Shown in pieces: positions 1 through 9,302 of a stretch of 64,000 nt of DNA (its first letter is position 1; each line of letters begins with the position of its first letter). The DNA is taken from positions 10,598,520 to 10,662,519 of the forward strand of contig NC_054389.1 in assembly GCF_001625195.1 (NCBI RefSeq). The letters are read 5' to 3'. The translations under genes were made by a program, and so were the position numbers. The DNA comes from Drechmeria coniospora (Eukaryota; Ascomycota; Sordariomycetes; Hypocreales; Ophiocordycipitaceae). The notes below the pieces were generated by a model. It saw only the letters and a list, made by a program, of their open reading frames with translations, made no database searches and was not told the origin of the DNA.

Positions 1-35
1 CCTTTCATCCTACCAGTTAGCTGACACTTGTCCAG

Positions 36-348
36 ACATGTCATCTGGACCCATCTGTGCCATGGTCTGGGAGGGCCGTGATGCTGTGAAGACTGGCCGC
101 AGTAAGTAGACTCTGCTCGTTCACTATGCTACCTGACTTTTGCTAAGGGCCCAGCTCTCCTCGGCGCCACCAACCCCCTGGCTTCTGCTCCCGGAACCAT
201 CCGTGGTGACTACGCCCTCGACGTTGGCCGCAACGTCTGCCACGGTTCCGACTCGGTTGAGAACGCCAAAAAAGAGATCAAGTTGTGGTTCCCCAACGGC
301 ACCACCGCGTGGAATTCTGTTCAGCACAACTGGGTGTTCGAGGAGTAG
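36..348 (+). CDS. ndk1: Nucleoside diphosphate kinase, 3' part (5' end outside window)
   Basis: This is the C-terminal part of nucleoside diphosphate kinase, which transfers the gamma phosphate between nucleoside triphosphates through a phosphohistidine. Exons visible are 36-101 and 155-348. The exon at 36 follows an acceptor (TCCAG) with a CTGAC branch site, so an intron runs off the left edge. The intron at 102-154 starts GTAAGT and ends CCAG. The frame gives the family landmarks [27 protein letters not shown] and RNVCHGSDS, whose His is the phosphorylated residue, and it ends in a typical WVFEE-type tail. It converges on the DUF1279 gene 164 bp away. Identity is secure; the missing part is about the first 65 residues. 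Confidence 0.93.
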
Positions 349-512
349 TAGTAGACAATTACCCATGCGGTTTCCGCCCGGCCCGCACCCTTGCCCTCCC
401 ACAGCAGGGGATCGTTACAGGTAGTGTTTGGTCACGAGGGCAATACGATGGCTGCGGTGCACGATGGGATGTGACATCGAACGAATAACTGTCATCGTCG
501 TGTGCCGGATAT

Positions 513-1130
513 TCAATGCTTTCGGGTCACCGCCCGCCTAAGTCTAATCAGCACGCCTGCAAACCATGGCGTTGCCGAAACGCTTCCAATGATCCGGATG
601 GGAAGCAAGGCTTTCGTGACGGCGTATGCCAACGCCACTTCCAAGAGTATCTCGTACTTGGCCTCGCCGCGCTTCCACCTATCCATGACCATGTCCGTGT
701 GCGACCTCTGTCCGCCATCGACTGGCTGGTTCGAGCGCGACTCCTCCTGATCAAAGCCAAACCACCGCTTCCGTCGAAAATACCTTTCGAATTTTTCGAT
801 GCTGCTTTGTACGTAACCGCCGAAGTGATCTGTCATGTACGAGATGGGCACGTAAGTAGTGTAGTGAAACAGTGCGAACAGAGCAAAGAGAGGCACGATT
901 GCCGTGAGTTCGTGTAAGATGAGAAACGAGACGACGTGAGAAACGGGTGCGTTGCGCAGCCGAGTGGTGTACTTTTGCAGCCGTTTGGGGAGCTTGGCGG
1001 TGATGCGATCGAGGCGCGAATGCTGGGAAGCTTGCGAGGACTGGCATCGCACCCCCGCAGCTACTGTTCGGGCCGACGGCGGAGCTCGCCCTCGGCGGAG
1101 CCCGGTCAAATTGAGCTGGCGGCGAAGCAT
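513..1130 (-). CDS. DUF1279 (FAM210/Nat2-like) mitochondrial membrane protein
   Basis: A 205-residue, single-exon protein. I chose the ATG at 1130 because it begins a basic, Arg/Ser/Ala-rich presequence (MLRRQLNL...) typical of mitochondrial import; an in-frame ATG at 1265 would add 45 residues of poor quality. The middle carries the DUF1279 core: a hydrophobic segment around HELTAIVPLFALFALFHYT, then a charged stretch, then ALAYAVTKALLPIRIIGSVSATPWFA, which is the second family block. Relatives are fungal Nat2-like and animal FAM210 proteins of the inner mitochondrial membrane. Their molecular role is poorly defined. It is convergent with ndk1 and divergent from the secreted-protein gene at 2138. 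Confidence 0.8.
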   Translation of the reverse strand: MLRRQLNLTGLRRGRAPPSARTVAAGVRCQSSQASQHSRLDRITAKLPKRLQKYTTRLRNAPVSHVVSFLILHELTAIVPLFALFALFHYTTYVPISYMTDHFGGYVQSSIEKFERYFRRKRWFGFDQEESRSNQPVDGGQRSHTDMVMDRWKRGEAKYEILLEVALAYAVTKALLPIRIIGSVSATPWFAGVLIRLRRAVTRKH

Positions 1131-2137
1131 GGCACTGTCGATGTTTTGGGCAAGAAGCTTGGATTTGGAGAGTTGCCAACGGCAGGGAAAAAGCCAAGGT
1201 GGGGCAGCAGGTTGGGCAATGTGCTGGAGCAGGTAATACAGTACAATACAGACCGCTGCCGTCACTTCACAGTACAGTAATTACTTGTACACCAACGACA
1301 TGTCTCGTTGCCGTCAACGGAACACAAATGACTCTCAAGGTTTGCGTATCACCAAGTTTCGCATCTGGTCGCCGATGGAGGCTTCAACCGGATTACGTGA
1401 CGCGTGGAGGCCATTTTCAGCGGCAAGCTGTACTCCTGCTGCCAGAGATGACGACATTCTCAAAGGGAGAGGCAAAGCAGCCATCCCATCGATGGAAGCC
1501 TGGCTTGGCCGAGGTCAAGTGACTGCCGATGTGGGTGTGATGGGAATCAGGCTTGGATTCGCTCAGTTTGCGCCAAAATACCGTCAGGTCCTCCCCAGCA
1601 GTATCTCGAGCTTAGGAAACGAAGCGACAGTACATTTCATCCATGACGGTACTCTGTGGTCACTGCCGCGGTCCTGCCTTGGACGGCAAATGCGTGGGTG
1701 GCACATGGGCCCTTCCTCTCAAGATGGTCGCCAATGCGTCACGTCACAATGGCGAGACAAGCCGTCATCTCATCACCTTCCTTGATCACCAGATCAGGCG
1801 ATTCATTGTCAATTCGGCAAGAGGAGCGACTGCAAAATCGCAGGTGCTACACCGAACCGTCCGTTCATCCCTTGTTGGTGGTTGCGAGGACCTTCCTTCA
1901 CGGCGTCCCTCCTTCCTCAACGTCGCTGACCGTGTTTCCCGAGCAAGTACTGTCTTGCTGGCCTCCTGGGTAACAGCAGAGGTATATCTTCTCAGCGTCC
2001 TTCGTCGCCTGATCTCTTGAACCCGAGCTGTCCTTTCCCCTCTCCTCACACATTCATTCACTCCTCGCCTCTGTCTCAACCCTATCCAACCACTCCGACG
2101 CAAGCCTGAACGACAAGCTTCTCAACGCAAAGCTAGA
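1131..2137. other. Intergenic, divergent promoter region
   Basis: About 1 kb between the 5' ends of the DUF1279 gene and the secreted-protein gene. No convincing exon is seen on either strand. The last 170 bases before 2138 are C/T-rich on the plus strand, the usual look of a filamentous-fungal promoter and 5' leader. Confidence 0.6.
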
Positions 2138-3316
2138 ATGACGGTGTCCAAGCTCAAGGCTGGCCTCCTGGCTGCTGTCGGCCTCACAGCCGCGGCGATG
2201 GCGCAGAAATTCCCCAAGGAGGACCTTGTCCTGTGCGATTGCGGCATCGGCGACAACAAGGAACATGAAGACTGGTCCACGTCTCGTCAGATGAACTGGT
2301 ATCAAGACATCACCTGGCCTCGTTCCGGCTACACCTACCCCGAGGCTCCAGACATGGTTGTCCAGGTTCCGTACAAGGACGGCAAGTATCCCTGGGAGCC
2401 CACTGGCGTGACGGCTACCATGCCCAACGGCCATGTATGGACTGCTTACATTGAGGGTGGCACTCCCGACGGCTTCAAGGCTGGCTACGCCGTTAGCCCC
2501 AAGGAAGGTGGCCAGTTGCTTCACTGCTGGGCGTACCGTGGCCGCCCCGTGAGCGGAGCCACCAACAAGACGGTTAACCACGACGCCGTTTGCTGGAGCG
2601 CCTTCGTCTGCAGCCGCAGCAACAAGCCCCCTCCACGTCCCAAGGACATGGGTTCTCGTACCTCCCTGACCACATCCCCTGCCGCTCCGTCCACTTCAGT
2701 CTTCTCGGAGCCGCCGGCGACGCTGTATCCGACGACGGTTTCTGGTCATGCTGCTCCCACGCCGGTGCCTCGAGTCGGCAGTCTGTCGGTTTCGACGACG
2801 GTCAACCCGCGCTTCATAAACTGGCAGGACACTTGGCAGGCATTCATCAATCACTTTGTCTGGGACAAGAACACGGGAGGATGCGTCGGCGGACCGGCTC
2901 AAGGCAACGGTTTCAGCATCAGCTTCGATTGCTTCGGTGTCCAGATTGACGAGGACACGCACATGACGCTGCTTCTCATCAAGGCTCTCCGCGACGTCGG
3001 CGTCAACAGCCTCTGGTTCAACCAGAATCCCATCGTACCGGGGAATGGCACGAGCACGCAACACCAAAGCTGGGTTGTCATGCCGGAGTCGTTCACGATT
3101 CAGGCAAAGGACTCGTCCAACAACAACGTCGTCGGGCGCCTGTCGTACAAGACGCGTTACGATGGCTTCCTGGCTGGCACGTGTTCCGTCTGCGAGACGG
3201 GCAGATTCAACAGGCAGTACTTTGACCCCATCATCGCCGCCGTTCAAGGCAGCTATCCCGTCTACAATAACTTCACCATCGAAGCTCGGTGCGACCCCTG
3301 GATGGTGTGTTTGTGA
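2138..3316 (+). CDS. Secreted cysteine-containing protein of unknown function
   Basis: A 392-residue single-exon protein that I do not recognise. Residues 1-22 form a clear signal peptide (hydrophobic LLAAVGLTAAAMA ending at AMA/Q). The mature protein has an N-terminal half with a CDCGIGDN start and several Trp/Tyr, a Ser/Thr/Pro-rich linker at about residues 165-225, and a C-terminal half with a second set of cysteines (GGCVGG, SFDCFG, GTCSVCE, EARCDPW). N-glycosylation sequons are present (for example NKT, NGT, NFT). There is no transmembrane helix after the signal and no obvious GPI tail. The likely location is outside the cell or in the wall. The leader upstream is pyrimidine-rich. Convergent with the GH18 gene. 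Confidence 0.85.
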   Translation: MTVSKLKAGLLAAVGLTAAAMAQKFPKEDLVLCDCGIGDNKEHEDWSTSRQMNWYQDITWPRSGYTYPEAPDMVVQVPYKDGKYPWEPTGVTATMPNGHVWTAYIEGGTPDGFKAGYAVSPKEGGQLLHCWAYRGRPVSGATNKTVNHDAVCWSAFVCSRSNKPPPRPKDMGSRTSLTTSPAAPSTSVFSEPPATLYPTTVSGHAAPTPVPRVGSLSVSTTVNPRFINWQDTWQAFINHFVWDKNTGGCVGGPAQGNGFSISFDCFGVQIDEDTHMTLLLIKALRDVGVNSLWFNQNPIVPGNGTSTQHQSWVVMPESFTIQAKDSSNNNVVGRLSYKTRYDGFLAGTCSVCETGRFNRQYFDPIIAAVQGSYPVYNNFTIEARCDPWMVCL

Positions 3317-3747
3317 TTGGCGGGGGAGGTTGCCGCGTCGCTTTTGCTGCTGAACCATCATCATATGTATGGCGAACGAGTTGGAGCCTTTGGGCGTGCT
3401 AGAAAATATGAACGCAGGTTGAACTATGTTTACGCTGCCGGCTGTAGGTCAGACATGTACTTTGTACACAGCTTTGACACGAATGGATTGTACGTTTGAT
3501 GCCGCATGGCTGTGACGAGACATGCACACCGAGTACGTCCCTGCTGACGTTGATGATGCCTGCGTGCCATTATCACCTGGGCGATTGCTCTGTTGTCTTG
3601 GAACGTTGGATGGGGTGCTGTTCTCAACGATGGAGCCGGCCGACGATTCCTGACAGCACGCACACAGTCGACGTGGGTACGCGGGAATGGGCACAGCACC
3701 CCGGCTTCGCTGCCGGGGCTATGCTTCCTTTTCATTCGCTACGGAAG
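3317..3747. other. Intergenic, convergent
   Basis: 430 bases between two converging genes. No supported exon, RNA or repeat is seen; it presumably holds both 3' ends. Confidence 0.6.
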
Positions 3748-4845
3748 CTACGCGCTGTCATCGAGCCCATCGGAATAGTAGTCGAATTGCGACGGCACAA
3801 CCAAGGCCACGCCGTTGACCTCGTCCGGATCAGCCTCGGCGACGTGCACCTTGGTCGCCTCTGCGTCTACGGGAGCGGCAGGGACGGGCGTGGATGGCCC
3901 TTCAAGAGGGCGTTGCACTGGGTTGCCAGCGGGTAGCGGAGGGAACGGCGCAAGACATTCCCCGTTTGTGCGACTTCTGAGCAGCAAGGTCATCTCCCTG
4001 GCCCATTCCCACGGTCGTTCTGCGTCCCCCGGCAGGCTGTTGAAGTACTCCCAACCCATGACACCGGCAAATTGCTGGTGGTGCCGCTTCAAAGAGGAGA
4101 GGACATCGGAGAGCATGAGCCAGGGCACGAAGCCGGCCCCATTGGCAGGATTCGTGACGAGGCCTATGACGACCTTCTCCGGCGGCCAACCCTTCTGCAG
4201 CATCTGGTGGTACATGGAGCTGTCGGTGAGGTCGCCCCAGCCGCAGTAGAACTGCGTGTTGTACCAAGAAATCTCCCGGCCGCGGAGGACCTCGAGGGCC
4301 TCGTAGTCGAAACCGCTCAGGTTCCTTTCGGAGTCGAGAAGGGCCATGGCGACGGGGGCAAGGGTGATGACGAAGTCAGGTCCGAAATCGGACCTCAATC
4401 GGTCGATGAGCCGAATGATGCCCGCGAGACTCATGGGCTCCTCGACGTCGAGGTCGAGCCCGTCGAGGGCGTGATCGCGGATCATGTCGCGCAGGGGGGT
4501 GTAGTACAGCTCAAACTGTACGTCGGAGCCGTCGAGGCGCTCGAAGCTGCCACGAGCGGCGCCCCCGAGCATGCCCATGACCTTTACGGCCGAAGCCTGG
4601 AGGATGCGGATCTCGGCCCAGAGGGTGTCGAAGCGGCCGTCAGAGGGGTGGTGGTCGTTGAGAGTGATGGCGCGCGGATCCAGGTTGAGGTGGATGGCCG
4701 CGAGGATGACGTGCGTCACCGAGATGGACGGCTCGGTGAGCAGGGGAAGGAGGGAGACGAGCTTGCCGGTATTCGCGTCATGGTGCGTCTGGTGGTAGGT
4801 GATGATGCGGGGGAGGACAGGGGAAGGCCGTGGCAGCGGCGGCAT
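3748..4845 (-). CDS. Glycoside hydrolase family 18 protein without signal peptide
   Basis: A 365-residue single-exon protein of the GH18 (chitinase / endo-beta-N-acetylglucosaminidase) fold. The key sequence is LDGLDLDVEEP, an intact DxxDxDxE motif whose Glu is the proton donor. It is preceded by the beta-strand RIITYHQTHHD and VKVMGMLGGAARGSF, and followed by a Trp-containing barrel strand (GVMGWEYFNS). The ATG at 4845 is chosen because the conserved region starts at once after it; an in-frame ATG at 4995 would add 50 Pro-rich residues. Neither start gives a signal peptide, so the enzyme is probably cytosolic, as for free-oligosaccharide processing rather than wall digestion. That role is inference. 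The C-terminal 70 residues are low in complexity. Confidence 0.8.
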   Translation of the reverse strand: MPPLPRPSPVLPRIITYHQTHHDANTGKLVSLLPLLTEPSISVTHVILAAIHLNLDPRAITLNDHHPSDGRFDTLWAEIRILQASAVKVMGMLGGAARGSFERLDGSDVQFELYYTPLRDMIRDHALDGLDLDVEEPMSLAGIIRLIDRLRSDFGPDFVITLAPVAMALLDSERNLSGFDYEALEVLRGREISWYNTQFYCGWGDLTDSSMYHQMLQKGWPPEKVVIGLVTNPANGAGFVPWLMLSDVLSSLKRHHQQFAGVMGWEYFNSLPGDAERPWEWAREMTLLLRSRTNGECLAPFPPLPAGNPVQRPLEGPSTPVPAAPVDAEATKVHVAEADPDEVNGVALVVPSQFDYYSDGLDDSA

Positions 4846-5627
4846 TTGACGGTAGCGCACCGAAGGCGCAAGCGGTGTCGTGAAAAACGGAGGTTTCAAG
4901 CGGCGTTGAGGTTGTGGTTGAGGAGGAGAGCGAGAGACGAGGTTGTGAACGAGGCTGGCACAGTTCACAGCGATGGCAGGCCCTTCTTCCCCCAACCGCG
5001 GCCAGCAACGACAGGTAGGCTCAGGGCGCGGAGCATGCAGGTGGCATTAATTTCCACCAGGTGAGAGAGTCGAGCAAATTGGAGAAATATATTGTTCGTA
5101 TGAAGACCTTGAATGGAATACTCTACAGTGGCCTCTACACTGCATGTCGACATGTTGGTCAGATGCAGTAATTACACCGGTATTCGACAGGGAATAGAAG
5201 GTCTTTCGGGTGGTTGCCCCCAACAGGCTACAGTACAGTACTTGTACTTTTTACCCTGTGCGGTACTGTGCTGTAGGTACCTACTAAGGTAATGCTTAGC
5301 TACTACTAGGTACTAGATAAGTAGGTACCTAGTACCTCTTCGGCACTTGCTGCACGGAGCACAGCCTGCTAGCAAACCGCTGGCGCGCAGGGCCTTAGTG
5401 GGCACTTGTACTCCGTACAGGCATTGTACGTACTGTAAGTCTATCCGTACTTATGAAGCAATACAAGCAAGTACAGTACGGAGTACACTTACTTGTACAC
5501 CTACGGTCAGGACTGTCCACACCTCGACCATCCCGTGACAAGCTCCAGAGCTGCGGGACGGAGATGGACCACCTTCAACATTTTCCCCCATAGCCGATAC
5601 CTTCAGGGGTCCAAATCCGCATCAGCC
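4846..5627. repeat. Intergenic with GTAC-rich palindromic words
   Basis: Divergent gap between GH18 and the Mmc1-like gene. Positions 5220-5510 are packed with short self-complementary words such as AGTACTTGTAC, AGGTACCTAGTACC, ACTCCGTAC and TACGGAGTAC. No coding exon is supported. Confidence 0.6.
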
Positions 5628-7454
5628 ATGCTGTTGCGCAACGGGCAACCCCGTCTACTCCTCGGCACAAGTAGACGATTTCAACCTTCGGCATGTCCCT
5701 TCTGCACGCACTTTGCACAATCGGCAAGAGCAAAAGTACGATCTCGACGCCCCCTCACCAACAGACGATGGCTCTCCGTCGCTGCCACAGCTGCGACATC
5801 GCCGAACCCGCGCCGCGAGCTCGAGCATATCCTTCTAGAACTGGGAAGCCGGGCCTCAAAGCACGTCGACCCCTCGCGGCTACAATTGGCCCTGCGGGGG
5901 CTTCGCGAGCCGCCGGGCAAGGAGCTCGTTCGCGTCGCCGTTCATGGACTGGATGCCACCATCCCGACGGCTAGGAGAGTCTTCCGCGCCTTGCTGGCGG
6001 ATCCTCTACGAGACGAAGAGGACTGGGAAAGGGAACTGGAGACGCTGGATCCGAAAAGTCCGCTTCTCGTGCGCACCTTTCCCACCACCGACGATCACGT
6101 CACCTTTGTCGTCGAGGACGACGCCGCCCGCCTCCGCGAGCTGCATGTGTCGTCCCCGGAACTCAACGGACTCGATCTCGAATTTGTGCTCACCGAGAGC
6201 CTCGCACCCGCCAACCAGAACGCAGGGACCGCCACGATGGCACCGGTCCACCGAACTCTCTTCATCGCAGCCGAGCTCAGGGGCGCCGTCAATGCCTCGA
6301 CCCTTCCCACCGCCGGTACCGCCGAAACCGACGACATTAAGGTTGCCCTGCAGATGGAGGGCGTGACGAACCAGCAGCTCCGTGCCGACTTCGACCTGAT
6401 TGACGTCTCGCTTGCCGAAGAAGGTGTGCAGCTCTTCCGGCAGGGTCCGCAGCATGGCATGGAATATGAGCGCCTCTGGTTCGCGAGCAACCTCCCCACT
6501 CTCAAGTCCTGGCTCAAAGCTGGCGCCCAGGCCGCTGAGCATGAGACCAAGCCAGCGGTGCGGCAACTCATCGTCTCACTGCTCCACAACACAGCATCGT
6601 CGGTTGGGGCGGAGGAAAGGCGGCAACCGGCAGAAGGTTCGTCCGCCAGGGGTACTGCACCCACACTCGCTGCCCTGAACGACAGCCTCGCCGAGTGGTC
6701 TCAGAAGGCGCATGCGGAGCTCCGAGACGAGCTCGAGTCAGCCTTTACCGGTCGCCGCTGGCGGAAGCTGGGCTGGTGGAAACTGTTTTGGCGCGTCGAC
6801 GATGTCGCCATGCTCACAACCGAGATGCTGAGCCAGCGTTTCATGCCCACAGCAGAGCACGAACTCATCTATCTCACCGGCCGAATCGCAGAGCTTGACG
6901 CCGCCGAATCGCCCTACCCCCAGCCTCCGTCCTCGGCAGTCACCGACGTCTCCGTCCCGGAAGGGAGACGCCTCGGCTCGCGAGAGCAAACCGCCGCCCT
7001 CGCGTTGACTTCATCGCCAGTTCCGCCTAAATGGCCTGGTCATATCGCATTTACTCGTCGATACCTACAAGACGAGACCGTGCCGGCGCTGCAAGCACTA
7101 GCGCAACGACTCGTCATGCAGTCACTGGGCACGTCGGGTATCGCGACATCCCTAGCGGCGCTCCTCTACGCCTCGTCCTTTGCGTCCTCGCTCTACGAAG
7201 CGGGCGCCGTCGCCGCTCTGGGCATCGTCTTCAGCCTGCGTCGCATGCAGAATAAGTGGGAGATGGCCCGGACCTTCTGGGAAGGCGAGGTCCGCGAAGA
7301 AGGTCGCAAAGCCGTCAGGGCTGCCGAGGACAGCGTGGCGACCGTACTGGACAAGAGCAGGGCGAATGGAGAGTCGGAGAAGGAGGCCGAAGGACGTAAA
7401 AAAACGCGCGACCTGATTGCGAAGGCCGAGGACGCCTTGGCGCGTATGAAGTAG
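5628..7454 (+). CDS. Mmc1-like mitochondrial protein
   Basis: A 608-residue single-exon protein. The ATG at 5628 opens a basic mitochondrial presequence (MLLRNGQPRLLLGTSRRF...); the frame is open further upstream to 5493 but that part looks like leader. Most of the protein is an alpha-helical soluble region. Near the C-terminus lies WRKLGWWKLFWRVDDVAMLTTEML, then a pair of hydrophobic stretches (GIATSLAALLYASSFASSLYEAGAVAALGIVFSL, about residues 515-550) and a charged coiled tail. This order fits the fungal Mmc1-type mitochondrial proteins as I recall them; their molecular function is not established. The family call is moderate, the mitochondrial location likely. Convergent with smd3. Confidence 0.65.
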   Translation: MLLRNGQPRLLLGTSRRFQPSACPFCTHFAQSARAKVRSRRPLTNRRWLSVAATAATSPNPRRELEHILLELGSRASKHVDPSRLQLALRGLREPPGKELVRVAVHGLDATIPTARRVFRALLADPLRDEEDWERELETLDPKSPLLVRTFPTTDDHVTFVVEDDAARLRELHVSSPELNGLDLEFVLTESLAPANQNAGTATMAPVHRTLFIAAELRGAVNASTLPTAGTAETDDIKVALQMEGVTNQQLRADFDLIDVSLAEEGVQLFRQGPQHGMEYERLWFASNLPTLKSWLKAGAQAAEHETKPAVRQLIVSLLHNTASSVGAEERRQPAEGSSARGTAPTLAALNDSLAEWSQKAHAELRDELESAFTGRRWRKLGWWKLFWRVDDVAMLTTEMLSQRFMPTAEHELIYLTGRIAELDAAESPYPQPPSSAVTDVSVPEGRRLGSREQTAALALTSSPVPPKWPGHIAFTRRYLQDETVPALQALAQRLVMQSLGTSGIATSLAALLYASSFASSLYEAGAVAALGIVFSLRRMQNKWEMARTFWEGEVREEGRKAVRAAEDSVATVLDKSRANGESEKEAEGRKKTRDLIAKAEDALARMK

Positions 7455-8123
7455 GCAAGTCCACATGTGCATATGTAGCAATGGAGAACACGGCAGCCAA
7501 TGCAGTACGGCGCCAATACCAACGCGCCGCCTGCTTGACTGATTGATTGAATCGACCCTATCCATGGGTATAGTCTACCTTTCCCAAATGTAGCATTCCC
7601 AGCTGCTAACTTCAAGTTGAAAATGCATGCCTCAACGGCCAGAATCGCCCCGTGCTGTGGTGCGAGGAGCAAAGCCAGCGTGAGCGGGAGCAGCACCGGC
7701 AGAAGCATCAGAGGGGCCGCCCCTGGCAAAGCCTCGTGTGGCCTGGCCAGAAGAACCAGGGGCGAGGCCGACGCGGCCATATGTGTTGGCCGCGTGGACA
7801 CGGCCAGAGGTGAAAGCAGCAACTGTGCTGCCTACGCCACCACCACGAGCGGCGAAGGGTCTGGAAGTCACACAATGTCAGCCATCGGCCTGGACAGACG
7901 AGAGTTGCAAGAATCACGAGCGTCTGAGCCTGACATGTAGAGATCAAAGCAGTCGGTAAATATTGTCCGCCGCCTCCCTCTCCAGCCCAATAAAAAAGCA
8001 GACCTTCTCCCATCTTTTCGAGGCAATCACGCAACGCAGTTTTCCGAAACGCCAAACCCACCCCTGGGGGGAAATTGCTTCTCAACCGTACCTTTCGTTC
8101 GAGCCAGAGTCAAAAGGACCATT
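7455..8123. other. Intergenic, convergent
   Basis: 670 bases between the 3' ends of the Mmc1-like gene and smd3. Several GC-rich frames are open on both strands here (for example a Gly/Arg/Ala-rich 79-codon minus frame at 7632-7871), but none has domain, signal or splice support. Confidence 0.5.
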
Positions 8124-8639
8124 CTAGCGACCGCCCCGACCGCTAGCCCGGGCACGACTGACTGTGGCGCGGCCACGCGCAAGGCCAACACCGCGACCAC
8201 GAACGTTGCGTGCGCGGAACATGGGTGCGTTGCGCAACATGTCTGGAATGATGAAGAAGCGGACATGGGATCCGCGTATGTACACTTGATCGACGTGATA
8301 GACACGACCCTCACGCGAAGTGACCGTGATGTCTTTCAGTTGGACGTTCATCGAGTCCTCGGCTGTACAGGAGAGACCGTCAGAAGCTGACCCAATAGCC
8401 AGGGGACAGAATACGGAATAGGGCAAGATATGGCTTACCATCAAGGAGCTTGCCACGGTACGAGTTGCCATTGTCGAGCTCGACCGTGATGATGTGGCCC
8501 TGCAAGGAAGGACTAGAGTTAGCTGCTGGTCGGTTGGGAGCGCTGAGCTGCGCACTCTTGACAGCGGCGAGTGGCACCGGAAGTGACGAACCTGAGCCTC
8601 ATGTAGCAGCTTGATTGGAATACCGATAGTGGACGTCAT
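8124..8639 (-). CDS. smd3: Small nuclear ribonucleoprotein SmD3
   Basis: A 115-residue Sm-core protein of the spliceosomal snRNPs. Exons (5' to 3'): 8639-8592, 8499-8439, 8362-8124. The introns are 92 nt (GTTCGT...CAG) and 76 nt (GTAAGC...TACAG). The spliced frame starts MTSTIGIPIKLLHEAQ, continues GHIITVELDNGNSYRGKLLD (Sm motif 1) and AEDSMNVQLKDITVT, then has VYIRGSHVRFFIIPDMLRNAPMF (Sm motif 2, with the IRG triad). The tail is Arg/Gly-rich (GRGVGLARGRATVSRARASGRGGR), the usual symmetric-dimethylarginine region that binds the SMN/assembly machinery. Length matches the family. Confidence 0.96.
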   Translation of the reverse strand: MTSTIGIPIKLLHEAQVRHFRCHSPLSRVRSSALPTDQQLTLVLPCRATSSRSSSTMATRTVASSLMVSHILPYSVFCPLAIGSASDGLSCTAEDSMNVQLKDITVTSREGRVYHVDQVYIRGSHVRFFIIPDMLRNAPMFRARNVRGRGVGLARGRATVSRARASGRGGR

Positions 8640-9302
8640 GGTGGCGATTGCCAGTTGCAGTTGCTTGGGTGCAAGGTACCTCGTTTGCCTCTTGCTGTTT
8701 CGTGATCGAGCCGGAGAGTTGGAGTGGGCTCGAGGAGTGGGCTGAAAAGTGACAAGGCGACGAATGAGAAAGCCAGGTAGGTGGGACGGCAGAGTTAGAC
8801 AGGACCCACCTGGCACGGCTGAGGCGAGTTGGCGGGTGAACTAATTATCCGTCGACGCTCACGGTCCCTATTTTTAAGACGAGGCACACTACGGAGTACT
8901 CCGTATGCACACGTGCTTATAATACTATTTGTTACTCCCTACAGGGGAGTATGTATTGTGCAAGCTACAGTACGGATACTTATATGTACAAAGTACAGTA
9001 GGTGTTTGTACTTGTAGTTCCAGGGACCGCTTGGTACATGCACTGATAGACTGATAGGTGTACGGAACACATGGACAAGAAAAGGGTATAAGTATGATAT
9101 TCCCCATCCCAGCTGCCGAGCTTCGGCGAGCTTCGGGGGTTAGATCGACCATAGTATTCTGCTGTAGATATATCTCCATTGCCTGGGCTTACCTGCCCGG
9201 TTGTAGGAGAGGCATGCCAACGTCCCCCATGCCCCACGTCGGTCCGGTTGCCTTGGTAAACATCGATGCGTGAATGGGTGTTCGAAACGAATATAGAACT
9301 GC
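8640..9302. repeat. Intergenic with GTAC-rich words
   Basis: Gap between the smd3 start and the trm61 stop. The block 8885-9050 is AT-rich and contains TACGGAGTACTCCGTA, a 16-base perfect palindrome, plus AAGTACAGTA-type words. Nothing coding is seen. Confidence 0.6.

Noticed and set aside
4072..5064. 330-codon plus-strand frame opposite the GH18 gene
   Set aside because: Shadow rich in Val/Glu/Asp/Arg; the minus strand has the GH18 motif.
7193..7871. Minus-strand frames with a hydrophobic or Gly/Arg-rich look downstream of smd3
   Set aside because: No domain, overlap with the Mmc1-like CDS, and SmD3 already ends with a normal stop.
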